Of a stretch of DNA of 64,000 bases, positions 1 through 8,396 are shown one piece after another. Origin of the DNA: Roseomonas fluvialis. GTDB taxonomy: Bacteria > Pseudomonadota > Alphaproteobacteria > Acetobacterales > Acetobacteraceae. Position numbers and translations under genes: made by a program. The stretch's first letter is position 1. Every line of letters starts with the position of its first letter. A model generated the notes under the pieces. That model made no database searches and was not told where the DNA came from. It worked only from the letters and a program-made list of their open reading frames with translations. Where the stretch lies: the NCBI RefSeq assembly GCF_022846615.1, contig NZ_AP025637.1, positions 682,001 to 746,000 on the forward strand. The letters are read 5' to 3'.

Positions 1-224
1 AGGTCGCCGCCGCCGCAGAAGGCCTTCTCGCCGGCGGCGGTGAAGACCACGCAGCGCACCCCACCCGGTTCGGCGATCAGGTGCGACCACAGCGCATGCA
101 GGTCGCGCCCCATCTGCGTGTTCAGCGCGTTCGACACATGCGGCCTGTTCAGCCGCACCACCAGCACATGCGGCTCGGCGGCGTCCAGCGCCAGTGTCTC
201 GTAGGTCGGCAAGTCCATCGTCAT
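1..224 (-). CDS. Enoyl-CoA hydratase/isomerase family protein, N-terminal part (runs off the window)
   Basis: The minus strand encodes about 75 residues beginning MTMDLPTYETLAL, then the crotonase-fold pattern: a VLVVRLNRP strand, an NALN turn and VFTAAGEKAFCGGGDL, where backbone amides of the family form the oxyanion hole. This N-terminal order is typical of enoyl-CoA hydratases and isomerases acting on acyl-CoA thioesters. The start could be the ATG at 224 or the one at 218. The catalytic glutamates lie outside the window, so the exact reaction cannot be named. Confidence 0.85.
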   Translation of the reverse strand, partial: MTMDLPTYETLALDAAEPHVLVVRLNRPHVSNALNTQMGRDLHALWSHLIAEPGGVRCVVFTAAGEKAFCGGGD

Positions 225-351
225 GCTCCAGCGATTCGTGCGCTGCGCAGACTGCGCCGGGATCGCCGACCTGTCATTTGAGCGGCGCGCGCCCGGCTTC
301 ACACGCGGTTAACCCCTCGCCGCCAGTTTCGCCCCGGAACGGAGGCGGACC

Positions 352-2409
352 ATGACCGACATCACCGGCACGGCTGGCAACGACACCATCGCCCCGCTGG
401 TCAACACCGCCGGCGCGGCGCGCCCCGGCGCCGGGGCCGACCGGATCGAGGGCCTCGGCGGCGCCGACAGCCTGCTGGGCGGGGACGGCATCGACACGCT
501 GCTGGGCCATGAGGGCGACGACACGCTGGCCGGCGGCATCGGGACTGACCTGCTCGACGGCAGCACCGGCACCGACTGGCTCTCCTACGCCGCCGACACC
601 GCCGGCGTGTCGATCGACCTGTATTTCCTCTCGGCCCGCGGCGGCGAGGCCGAGGGCGACAGCATCGCCGCGGGGTTCGAGGCGCTGGCCGGCGGGTCCG
701 GCGCCGATGCCATCATCGCCAACGACACGGTGGCCGAGACCATCCTGGGCAACGACGGCGCCGACACGCTGATGGCCTTCGGCGATTTCGGCACCAGCAA
801 CGACTGGCTCGACGGTGGCGCCGGCGATGACTCCGTCACGGCCCAGGCCGGCGCCAACACCCTGCGGGGCGGCATCGGTGCCGACGTGCTGCGCGGTGGC
901 GCCGGCGCCGACCTGCTGGACGGCGGCGCCGACGCCGACACCATCACCGGCGGCGGCGGGGCGGATACGCTGACCTACGCGGGATCGCTCTCCGCCGTTA
1001 CCGTCGACCTGGCGCTGCGCAGCGGCCTCGGCGGCGATGCGCAGGGCGATAGCATCGGCGCCGGCATCGAGGCAGTGCTGGGCTCCGGACAGGCCGATGC
1101 GCTGACCGGCGGCACCGGGAATGACAGCCTGTTCGGCGGCGGCGGCGCCGACACACTGGCCGGCGCGCAAGGCCATGACTGGCTGCAGGGCGGCGCCGCG
1201 GCGGATCGTATGGTCGGCGGGGCGGGCAACGACACCTATGTGCTCGAGGATACCGGCGACCTCGCGATCGAGGCTGCGAACCAGGGCCGTGACCTGGTGC
1301 TGACCGCGCGCGCGATCTACGTGATCGGCGCCCATCTCGATGACGTGGCGGCGGCCGGCGGCACCACGCATCGCTTCACCGGCAATGCGCTGGACAACGC
1401 CATCACCGGGGGCGCCTTCGCCGATACGCTGGCGGGTGGCGATGGCGCGGACACGCTCTCGGGCTTGGGCGGCATCGACCAGCTGCTGGGTGGCGCAGGC
1501 GATGATGTCTATGTCCTCGACCAGCCCGGCGACGTGGTGGTGGAACTCGCCAACCAGGGCTTCGACACGCTGCGCACCACCTTCGCCACGCTGACGCTGG
1601 GCGCGCATTTCGAGGCGGTGGCCGCGACCAACGCCATCGCCCACCGCTTCACCGGCAACACGTTGGACAATGCTCTGACCGGCGGCGCGGGCACCGATAC
1701 GCTGTCCGGCTTGGCAGGTGCGGACACGCTCGATGGCGGCGCGGGCATCGACCGCCTGGCGGGCGGCATCGGCGACGACCGCTACGTCACCACCACCGGC
1801 GACGTGGTGGTGGAATTCGCAGGCCAGGGCAACGATACGGTGGTGGCCACCACCGGCACCGCCGCGGCGCTCGGTGCGAACCTCGAGGCGCTGGTGCTGG
1901 AGGGCACCACGCTGCTGCGCGGCACCGGCAACGGGCTGGACAACCTGCTGGTCGGCAATACCGGCGCGAACCAGCTGTCGGGCCTCGTTGGCAACGACAG
2001 CCTGCTGGGCGGGCAGGGCGCCGATACGCTGGTGGGCGGGGCGGGGGCTGACACGCTCTCGGGCGGCGCGGGCAACGACGTGTTCCGCCTGCTGGCCGCG
2101 GACGACAGCACGGTGGCGACGCCTGACCGCATCCTCGACTTCGCGCGCACGGTCGCGGGCGGGCTCGACCGGGTGGACCTGCGCAGCATCGATGCGGATG
2201 CGTTCACCGGCGGCAACCAGGCCTTCGTCTATATCGGCGCGGCGGCCTTCTCCGGCGGCGGCGCGGGAGGTGCGGCGCAGTGGCGCGTGGCGGCCAATGG
2301 CGCCGGGACCTGGCGCGCCGAGGGCGACATCAACGGCGACGGCGCGGCGGATGTGGCGATCGACATCCTCAGCACGGCAAGCCCGGTGGCAGGGTGGTTC
2401 CTGCTGTAG
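352..2409 (+). CDS. RTX calcium-binding repeat protein, probably secreted by a type I system
   Basis: A 685-residue protein made almost entirely of glycine/aspartate-rich nonapeptides of the GGxGxDxLx type, which bind calcium in parallel beta-rolls outside the cell. Well over fifteen repeats are visible from residue 33 on. Between them lies a module of about 100 residues (start NDTYVLEDTGD, then DDVYVLDQPGD, then DDRYVTTTGDV) present three times. The last 110 residues (DRVDLRSIDAD, FVYIGAAAF, GDINGDGAADV) resemble the C-terminal domain of serralysin-type secreted proteins, and the protein ends in hydrophobic GWFLL, as expected for an uncleaved type I secretion signal. No catalytic domain and no type I exporter genes are seen nearby, so the role (adhesin, S-layer-like, other) is open. 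Confidence 0.88.
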   Translation: MTDITGTAGNDTIAPLVNTAGAARPGAGADRIEGLGGADSLLGGDGIDTLLGHEGDDTLAGGIGTDLLDGSTGTDWLSYAADTAGVSIDLYFLSARGGEAEGDSIAAGFEALAGGSGADAIIANDTVAETILGNDGADTLMAFGDFGTSNDWLDGGAGDDSVTAQAGANTLRGGIGADVLRGGAGADLLDGGADADTITGGGGADTLTYAGSLSAVTVDLALRSGLGGDAQGDSIGAGIEAVLGSGQADALTGGTGNDSLFGGGGADTLAGAQGHDWLQGGAAADRMVGGAGNDTYVLEDTGDLAIEAANQGRDLVLTARAIYVIGAHLDDVAAAGGTTHRFTGNALDNAITGGAFADTLAGGDGADTLSGLGGIDQLLGGAGDDVYVLDQPGDVVVELANQGFDTLRTTFATLTLGAHFEAVAATNAIAHRFTGNTLDNALTGGAGTDTLSGLAGADTLDGGAGIDRLAGGIGDDRYVTTTGDVVVEFAGQGNDTVVATTGTAAALGANLEALVLEGTTLLRGTGNGLDNLLVGNTGANQLSGLVGNDSLLGGQGADTLVGGAGADTLSGGAGNDVFRLLAADDSTVATPDRILDFARTVAGGLDRVDLRSIDADAFTGGNQAFVYIGAAAFSGGGAGGAAQWRVAANGAGTWRAEGDINGDGAADVAIDILSTASPVAGWFLL

Positions 2410-2604
2410 CCGGCGCACTGCCCACCACGGCCGGCGCCGTCCCGCGGCGCCTCCGCCACGGGCTGCGCCGGCACCGCCGCGACAGCGCAGGCGCTGAAGG
2501 GCAATCCGCTCGCCAACGCCATCACCGGCGGCATCGGCGCCGATACGCTGACCGGGCTCACCGGCGGCGATACGCTCGATGGCGGGGCGGGGATCGACCG
2601 GCTG

Positions 2605-3255
2605 GTGGGTGGCGCGGACAGCAACATCTACATCGTGACCACCGGCGACGTGGTGGTGGAAGGGCTGAACCAGGGCCAAGACACCGTGATCGCGACGGAT
2701 GGCACGGCGCATACGCTTGCCGCCAATGTCGAGGTGCTGGTGCTGCAGGGGTCCACGCTGGTCACCGGGACCGGCAACGGGCTCGCGAACACCCTGGTGG
2801 GCAATGCGCTGGACAACGTCCTGAATGGCGGGGCGGGGGATGATTCGCTCTCGGGCGGCATCGGCATCGACACGTCGGTGGGCGGCGCGGGTGCGGACAC
2901 CATGACCGGTTGCAACGGGGCGGATCGCTTCCGGCTGCTGTCCGCCGCCGACCGCACCGTGGCCGCGAGCGACAGGATCAACGAATTCAGCGTCGTCGGC
3001 CTCGACCGTGTCGACCTGTCCTTCGTCGACGCGAATGCGCTGACGCCGGCCAACGATGCCTTCGCCTTCATCGGCACCGCCGCCTTCGGCGCGGCGGGCG
3101 CGGCGGGCGCGGCCAGCGCGGGGCAGTTGCGCGTGACTGCCGCATCACCGGGCGTGTGGCGTGCGCAGGGCGACAACAACGGCGACGGCGTGGCGGACCT
3201 GCAGATCCTGATCGCCGGCCCGGGCGTGGCGAATGCCGGCTGGTTCATCCTGTAG
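2605..3255 (+). CDS. RTX repeat protein fragment, truncated tandem copy of the preceding gene
   Basis: 216 residues from a GTG, in the same reading frame as the RTX gene upstream and separated from it by a TAG stop at 2407-2409. It matches the last third of that protein module for module: IYIVTTGDVVVEGLNQGQDT, LVTGTGNGLANTLVGN, FRLLSAADRTVA, GDNNGDGVADLQ and the same GWFIL ending. RTX-like sequence continues upstream of the GTG without an ATG, GTG or TTG back to about 2488 (KGNPLANAITGG), so the gene has lost its normal 5' end. It is probably a decaying duplicate. Expression as a short secreted RTX protein remains possible because the C-terminal signal is intact. Confidence 0.7.
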   Translation: MGGADSNIYIVTTGDVVVEGLNQGQDTVIATDGTAHTLAANVEVLVLQGSTLVTGTGNGLANTLVGNALDNVLNGGAGDDSLSGGIGIDTSVGGAGADTMTGCNGADRFRLLSAADRTVAASDRINEFSVVGLDRVDLSFVDANALTPANDAFAFIGTAAFGAAGAAGAASAGQLRVTAASPGVWRAQGDNNGDGVADLQILIAGPGVANAGWFIL

Positions 3256-3316
3256 CCCGGCTTGACTCGGCGGCGCTGCCTGCGAGCATCGCCGCAACCG
3301 CCGAGGATTTTCGCCA

Positions 3317-4291
3317 ATGGCCGATGCACCCGCCACGCGCCGCGCATTGCTCGCGGCCCCGATGCTGCTGGCCGCGCCCGCGCTGGCGCAAGGCGCCTTC
3401 CCCGACCGGCCGATCCGCCTGTTCATTCCCTGGCCGCCGGGGGCCTCCGCCGATGTCTTCCTGCGCGCCATCGCCGATGCCGCGGGGCGGCGCCTGGGCC
3501 AACCGGTGGTGCCGGAGAATCGGCCTGGCGCCTCCGGCACGCTCGGCGCCGCGGCACTGAAGGATGCGCGGCCGGACGGCTACACGCTGGCGCAGCTGTT
3601 CGGCGGCGTGCACCGCTTCGTCCTGGCGAATGAGCGCGCATCCTTCAATTCCCTGACCGACTTCACCTGGATCGTGCAGCTCAGCGGGTCGGTGCACGGC
3701 ATCGTGGTGAACGCGGACAGCCCGTGGCGCACGCTGGACGACGTGCTGGCCGCCGCGCGCGCCGCACCCGGGCGGCTGACCTACGGCACGCTGGGGCCGA
3801 CATCGGTGCAGCACATGGCGATGCTCGACATCATGCAGCGCGCCGGGGTGGAACTGACCCACGTGCCCTATCGCGGTGGCGGGGAACTCACCACCGCGCT
3901 GCTGTCCAAGCAGGTGGATGTGGTGGCGGATGCCTCGGGCTGGGCGCCGCTGGTGGCGGATGGGCGCTTCCGTCTGCTGGTCGTGTGGGGGGCCACGCGC
4001 ATGCCGCGCTTCCCCGATGTGCCGACGCTGCGCGAGGCCGGCATCGACCTGGTGGTGGACAGTCCCTACGGCATCGGCGGCCCGCGCGGCATGGACCCCG
4101 CCGTGGTGCGGCGCCTGCACGACGCCTTCCGCGACGCGCTGGAAGAAGACGCCGTGCGCGCCGTCATGGAGCGCTTCAACCTGCCGCGCCTGTACCTGGA
4201 CACCGCGGCCTTCGAGGCGGCGCAGCCCGCGTCCTACGAATTCGAACGCGCCGGCCTGCGCCGCGCCGGGCTGCTGCCGGCCGGGCGCTGA
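3317..4291 (+). CDS. Bug-family tripartite tricarboxylate transporter substrate-binding protein
   Basis: 324 residues with a cleavable signal peptide ([19 protein letters not shown]) and the standard Bug order: FPDRPIRLFIPWPPGASADV near the N terminus, an ENRPGASG loop around residue 75, DGYTL, then THVPYRGGGELTTAL. Bug proteins are periplasmic and bind organic acids or similar small molecules. Only some feed a TctAB permease, and none is present here. The ATG at 3317 leaves the signal peptide right at the N terminus. A NIPSNAP gene follows after 20 bases and is probably co-transcribed. Confidence 0.9.
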   Translation: MADAPATRRALLAAPMLLAAPALAQGAFPDRPIRLFIPWPPGASADVFLRAIADAAGRRLGQPVVPENRPGASGTLGAAALKDARPDGYTLAQLFGGVHRFVLANERASFNSLTDFTWIVQLSGSVHGIVVNADSPWRTLDDVLAAARAAPGRLTYGTLGPTSVQHMAMLDIMQRAGVELTHVPYRGGGELTTALLSKQVDVVADASGWAPLVADGRFRLLVVWGATRMPRFPDVPTLREAGIDLVVDSPYGIGGPRGMDPAVVRRLHDAFRDALEEDAVRAVMERFNLPRLYLDTAAFEAAQPASYEFERAGLRRAGLLPAGR

Positions 4292-4311
4292 ACCACCACG
4301 GGAGAACGACC

Positions 4312-4638
4312 ATGCTGCACGAACTGCGGATCTATCGCTGCCTGCCCGGCCGCCTGCCGGCGCTGCTCAATCGTTTCCAGAATTCCACGCTGCCGATCTG
4401 GCAGCGCCACGGCATCCGCCAGGCGGGCTTCTGGACCACGGTGATCGGCGAATCGAACCTCGACCTGCATTACCTGCTGGCCTGGGAATCGCTGGCTGAG
4501 CGCGAGACGAAGTGGAATGCCTTCCAGGCCGATCCGGAATGGATCGCCAAGCGCGCCGAAAGCGAGAAGGACGGCCCCATCCTGGCCAATGTCAGCAGCG
4601 CGATCCTGCAGCCGACCGCGTTCTCCTCGGTGAAGTAG
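4312..4638 (+). CDS. NIPSNAP family protein
   Basis: 108 residues starting MLHELRIYRCLPGRLPALLNRF, the usual opening of NIPSNAP proteins (a ferredoxin-like alpha/beta fold of about 100 residues), with the family's central FWTTVIGESNLDLHYLLAWES. The ATG at 4312 follows a GGGAGAA ribosome-binding site. No biochemical role is established for most bacterial members. The gene sits 20 bases after a Bug gene and is likely in the same operon. It converges on the next gene with only seven bases between the stop codons. Confidence 0.88.
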   Translation: MLHELRIYRCLPGRLPALLNRFQNSTLPIWQRHGIRQAGFWTTVIGESNLDLHYLLAWESLAERETKWNAFQADPEWIAKRAESEKDGPILANVSSAILQPTAFSSVK

Positions 4639-4645
4639 CGGCGGA

Positions 4646-6214
4646 TCAGCGCGGCGCCGGCCGCGCGTTCTGCGCCACCATCTGTTCGTCCATGCGCGGC
4701 ACGTAGGTGATGCCGCGCCGCGCCGCCACGACCACCACCTGGTTGTACAGCGGGATGAAGGGCAGCGCGTCGCCGGCCTCGCGCGCCACACGGCGCAATT
4801 CGGCCTCGCGTCCTTCGCCGCCCAGCCCGATCACGCCATCGATCAGCGCATCGATGCGCGCATCCGAGAACCCGCCGCGATTGCCCTGGCCGAAGGCGCG
4901 CTCCGGGATGCGCGTGTGCACCGCCGTGGCGAGGATGTAGGACGCATCGCGCGACGACGACAGCGACAGCCCATAGAGGCTCAGCGGCAGGTCGTTGCGA
5001 TGCGACTGGGTGCGCGGCGAGAACACGTTCCAGGGCTGGGTTTCGACGCGCGCCTGGAAGCCGGCGCGCGTGAGCATCTGCCCCAGCGCCTGGCAGACCC
5101 GCGCATCGTTCACATAACGGTTGTTGGAACATCCGATGGTGATGCCGAAGCCATCGGGATAGCCGGCCTCGGCCAGCAGCGCGCGGGCGCGGACGGGATC
5201 GGCGGCGGGCAGGGGTAGGGTCGCATCGAAGCCGCCGAACTGCTCGGGCACCATCTGCACGGTGGGGACGGCCTGGCCGTCGAGCGCGCGTGCGGCCAGC
5301 GCCTGGCGATCGATGGCCAGCGACAGCGCCTGCCGCACGCGGATATCGCGCAGCGGGTTGCGCGGCAGTGGCGTGCCGGCGGTGTCCGTCAGCAGCGGGA
5401 ACTGGTCGAGCCGGACATTCGGCAGCAGGTACATGATGCGGTCGGAATTGCGCCGGAAGACGCTGACGCGCGCATCGCGCTGCAGGCGTTCCACGTCGGT
5501 GGGCGGCACGCTCTCGACCAGGTCGGCATCGCCGCTGAGCAGCGCCGCGAGCCGCGCGGAATCATTGCCGATGACGCGGATGTTCACGCGCTGGTAGGCC
5601 GGCGCCTCGCCCCAGTAGCGCTCGTTGCGCAACACACTCATGCCTTCCGTGCCGCGCGCCTGCTCGACGCGGAAGGGCCCGGTGCCGATCGCCGCGCGCC
5701 CGGCGTTGAAGTCGGCGGTGGTGGCCGATTCCGCCACGTGCTTCGACACCACGAAGATGTTGGTCAGCTGCCCCGGCAGCACCGGGTTGGGCTGGTCTGT
5801 GTGCAGGCGGACGGTGTGCGGGTCCACCACCTCGACACGCGCGATGGTGCGCAGGTTCGAGGTATAGGGGCCGGGATTGTTCGGCACGTTCGGCACGCGC
5901 GCGATCGAGAAGGCGACATCCTCCGCCGTGAAGGGGCTGCCATCATGAAAGGTCACGCCGCGACGCAGGTGCAGGGTCCATTCCTGCGGGCCTGTCGCTT
6001 CCCAGCGCTCGACGATGCCTGGCACGAAGCGGCTCTCGGCGTCGCGGTTGATCAGGCTGTCGTAGACTTGGCGCGCCGCGGCCATGTTCGGCCCGGCGAA
6101 CAGGAAATGAGGATCGAGGCCGAAGGGGGCCTCCACCGCCATGGTCAGCGACTGCGTGCGCGCCGGTGCGGCGAGCAGGACCAGGCCCAGCAGGGCGAAG
6201 CGAAGGCATGTCAT
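4646..6214 (-). CDS. ABC transporter substrate-binding protein, peptide/solute family 5 (DppA/OppA-like)
   Basis: 522 residues with an N-terminal signal peptide (MTCLRFALLGLVLLAAPART) and the hallmarks of family 5 binding proteins: LDPHFLFAGPN, VTFHDGSPFTAEDV, a GTGPFR turn, RDIRVRQALSLAIDR and the LLAEAGYPDGF motif. These proteins capture peptides, nickel, opines or similar solutes for an ABC importer. The ATG at 6214 is preferred over one twelve codons upstream because it places the signal peptide at the N terminus. It lies downstream of the gntR-type gene on the same strand and may share its transcript. No permease or ATPase gene accompanies it. Confidence 0.9.
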   Translation of the reverse strand: MTCLRFALLGLVLLAAPARTQSLTMAVEAPFGLDPHFLFAGPNMAAARQVYDSLINRDAESRFVPGIVERWEATGPQEWTLHLRRGVTFHDGSPFTAEDVAFSIARVPNVPNNPGPYTSNLRTIARVEVVDPHTVRLHTDQPNPVLPGQLTNIFVVSKHVAESATTADFNAGRAAIGTGPFRVEQARGTEGMSVLRNERYWGEAPAYQRVNIRVIGNDSARLAALLSGDADLVESVPPTDVERLQRDARVSVFRRNSDRIMYLLPNVRLDQFPLLTDTAGTPLPRNPLRDIRVRQALSLAIDRQALAARALDGQAVPTVQMVPEQFGGFDATLPLPAADPVRARALLAEAGYPDGFGITIGCSNNRYVNDARVCQALGQMLTRAGFQARVETQPWNVFSPRTQSHRNDLPLSLYGLSLSSSRDASYILATAVHTRIPERAFGQGNRGGFSDARIDALIDGVIGLGGEGREAELRRVAREAGDALPFIPLYNQVVVVAARRGITYVPRMDEQMVAQNARPAPR

Positions 6215-6246
6215 GCGCGGCAGACTTCGGCGCGCGGCGGGGCCTG

Positions 6247-6921
6247 TCAACCGGGTGTCGCGCGCGGCACGCCGAGCGTGCCGACCATCCAGGCGAGGCG
6301 ATGCTTCTGCGCCGCGCGGGCATGGGCGCGTGCGGCGGCCTCGGCGGCGTCGCCATCGCGCTTGCCGATTGCCTTCAGGATGGCGCGGTGTTCCGCATGC
6401 GCCGCCTGCGCGCGCCCGTCGCGCGTCAGCAGGCTCGGCAGCAGCGACATGGTGGCGGCGAGCTGCTCGAGGCTGCGCAGCAGGTACCGGTTGTGCGCCG
6501 CCAGATACAGCAGCCCGTGCAGCCGCTGGTTCACCTCCGCCAGCGCGGCGGCATCGCCGAAGGCGGCGGGTTCGGCGCCGACGATCTCGGCCATGGCGGC
6601 GATCTCGGTCTCGCTTGCGTGCTGGGCCGCCAGGCGCGCCGCGGCGCCTTCCAGCACTTCGCGCATGACGTACAGTTCCACCACCTGCTGGTGGTCGGGG
6701 CGCGTCACCACCAGGCCGCGGCGCGCCTCATGCGTCAGCAGTCCCTCGGCCTCGAGCCGCGCGATCGCCTGGCGCACCGGCGTGCGTGAGACGCCGAAGC
6801 GCGTGGCCAGATCGACCTCGGTCAACCGTTCGCCAGGTGCAAGCGACCCGTCGCGGATGGCGGCGCGGATGCGGGCATAGGCGGCCTCGCCGAGGTCGCG
6901 CACGGGGGTGGAACCGTCCAT
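6247..6921 (-). CDS. GntR-family transcriptional regulator with FCD (FadR C-terminal) domain
   Basis: 224 residues. The N terminus (about residues 8-70) is a GntR winged helix: AYARIRAAIRDGSLAPGERL, then LATRFGVSRTPVRQAIARLE. The rest is an all-helical FCD ligand domain with LHGLLYLAAHNRYL and EHRAILKAIGKRD, including histidines that often hold a metal and an organic-acid ligand. It is divergent from a tcuAB-like pair, with a TGTATACA palindrome between them, so it probably represses that operon and perhaps itself. An upstream in-frame ATG at 6960 would put part of the operator inside the gene, so 6921 is chosen. Confidence 0.9.
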   Translation of the reverse strand: MDGSTPVRDLGEAAYARIRAAIRDGSLAPGERLTEVDLATRFGVSRTPVRQAIARLEAEGLLTHEARRGLVVTRPDHQQVVELYVMREVLEGAAARLAAQHASETEIAAMAEIVGAEPAAFGDAAALAEVNQRLHGLLYLAAHNRYLLRSLEQLAATMSLLPSLLTRDGRAQAAHAEHRAILKAIGKRDGDAAEAAARAHARAAQKHRLAWMVGTLGVPRATPG

Positions 6922-6941
6922 GCGGGCAGTATGGCACGCCC

Positions 6942-6970
6942 TGGACATCTCTGGATACATCTGTATACAT
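6942..6970 (+). promoter_or_regulatory. Candidate promoter and GntR/FCD operator in front of the tcuA-like gene
   Basis: TGGACA at 6942-6947 and TATACA at 6964-6969 are spaced 16 bases apart and could be -35 and -10 elements. The perfect palindrome TGTATACA (6962-6969) covers the -10. ATACAT occurs twice, ten bases apart (6955-6960 and 6965-6970). FCD regulators commonly bind short AT-containing palindromes of this kind. The overlap suggests repression by the divergent regulator. Inferred from position and symmetry only. Confidence 0.5.
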
Positions 6971-6998
6971 AGCCTTGAACCACGGGAGCCGCGCCGCC

Positions 6999-8396
6999 AT
7001 GGCGGACCTGACCCAGACCTTCGACGTGCTGGTCGCCGGCGGCGGCAATGCCGCCCTTTGCGCCGCGATCACCGCCCGCCAGGCGGGGGCGACCGTCGTG
7101 CTCGCCGAACACGCGCCGCGGTCCATGCGCGGCGGCAATTCGCGCCACACCCGCAACCTGCGCGCGCTGCACCCGGGCCCGACCGGCGTGCTGACCGACA
7201 GCTACCTGGAAGAAGAATACTGGGACGACCTGAACCGCGTGACCGGCGGCAAGACGGATGAGGCACTGGCGCGCATGTGCATCCGTGCGTCGCAGCACGC
7301 GCCGGGCTTCCTCGAACAATGCGGCGTGGTATTCCAGCCCTCGCTGTCAGGCACGCTGTCGCTCAGCCGCACCAACGCCTTCTTCCTCGGCGGCGGCAAG
7401 GCGCTGGTGAATGCGCTGTATCGCACCGCCGAACGCCTCGGCGTGGTCATCCTGTACGACACCGAGGTGCAGCACATCGAAGTCCAGGACGGCTTCGCGA
7501 CCGAGGCCATCGTCTCCCACCGCGGCTTCCCTGCGCGGCTGCGCTTCAAGGCGTTCGTCGCCTCGTCCGGCGGCTTCCAGGCCAACCGCGAATGGCTGCG
7601 GAAATACTGGGGCGACGCCGCCGACAATTTCCAGATCCGCGGCACGCCCTATGCGCAGGGGCGCATCCTGAAGGACATGCTGGCCTCCGGCGTACAGGAA
7701 GTGGGCGACCCCACGCAGTTCCATGCCGTCGCGAACGACGCCCGCGCACCGATGGAAGATGGTGGCCTCGCCATGCGGCTCGACTGCGTGCCCTTCGCGA
7801 TCGTGGTGAACCGCAACGTCGAACGCTTCTACGACGAGGGGCAGGATGTCTGGCCGAAGCGCTACGCCATCTGGGGGCGGTTGATCGCGCAGCAGCCGGG
7901 GCAAGTCGCCTTCGCGATCAACGACAGCCAGGCGCAGCTCAACTACCTGCCGCCGGTATTTCCGCCGTATCGCGCGGACAGCATCGCGGAACTCGCCGGC
8001 ATGATCGGGCTGGACGCGGCGAAGCTGCAGAAGGTCGTGGACGACTACAACGCCGCCGTGCGCCCGGGCACCTTCAGCGCGCAGACGCTGGACGATTGCC
8101 GCACCGAGGGCCTCGAGCCGCCGAAATCCCACTGGGCGCGGCGCATCGACACGCCACCCTACTACTGCCACCCGCTCAAGCCCGGTATCACCTTCACCTT
8201 CCTGAGCGTGAAGGTGAACGAGCGCGCGCGGGTCATGATGGCCGACGGCAAGCCCAGCGCGAACATGTTCGCGTCCGGGGAGATCATGTCCGGCAACATC
8301 CTCGGCCAGGGATATCTCGCCGGCTTCGGCATGACGATCGGCACCGTCTTCGGCCGCATCGCGGGGGAGGAAGCAGCGCGTGCAGCCCGGAACTGA
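6999..8396 (+). CDS. tcuA: FAD-dependent tricarballylate dehydrogenase-like flavoprotein (TcuA family)
   Basis: 465 residues of the fumarate reductase/succinate dehydrogenase flavoprotein superfamily. The N-terminal FAD motif VAGGGNAALCAAITA is followed by the TcuA-type SMRGGNSRHTRNLR. The C terminus has GEIMSGNILGQGYLAGFGM, a second FAD contact typical of the family. In Salmonella TcuA oxidises tricarballylate to cis-aconitate with TcuB reoxidising its flavin; here the substrate is inferred. The ATG at 6999 gives the expected N terminus. The gene overlaps tcuB by 17 bases, indicating translational coupling, and is divergent from a GntR/FCD regulator rather than the LysR-type TcuR. Confidence 0.85.
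   Translation: MADLTQTFDVLVAGGGNAALCAAITARQAGATVVLAEHAPRSMRGGNSRHTRNLRALHPGPTGVLTDSYLEEEYWDDLNRVTGGKTDEALARMCIRASQHAPGFLEQCGVVFQPSLSGTLSLSRTNAFFLGGGKALVNALYRTAERLGVVILYDTEVQHIEVQDGFATEAIVSHRGFPARLRFKAFVASSGGFQANREWLRKYWGDAADNFQIRGTPYAQGRILKDMLASGVQEVGDPTQFHAVANDARAPMEDGGLAMRLDCVPFAIVVNRNVERFYDEGQDVWPKRYAIWGRLIAQQPGQVAFAINDSQAQLNYLPPVFPPYRADSIAELAGMIGLDAAKLQKVVDDYNAAVRPGTFSAQTLDDCRTEGLEPPKSHWARRIDTPPYYCHPLKPGITFTFLSVKVNERARVMMADGKPSANMFASGEIMSGNILGQGYLAGFGMTIGTVFGRIAGEEAARAARN

Noticed and set aside
2407..2409. Programmed stop-codon readthrough joining the two RTX parts
   Set aside because: The first protein already has a full C-terminal secretion end and the codons just after TAG are not RTX-like; duplication and decay explain the layout better.
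274..2712. Very long open frame on the minus strand opposite the RTX gene
   Set aside because: It is the mirror of glycine/aspartate codon repeats in a GC-rich gene; the translation is Arg/Ala/Gly-rich with no recognisable domain, while the plus strand encodes clear RTX repeats and a proper C terminus.
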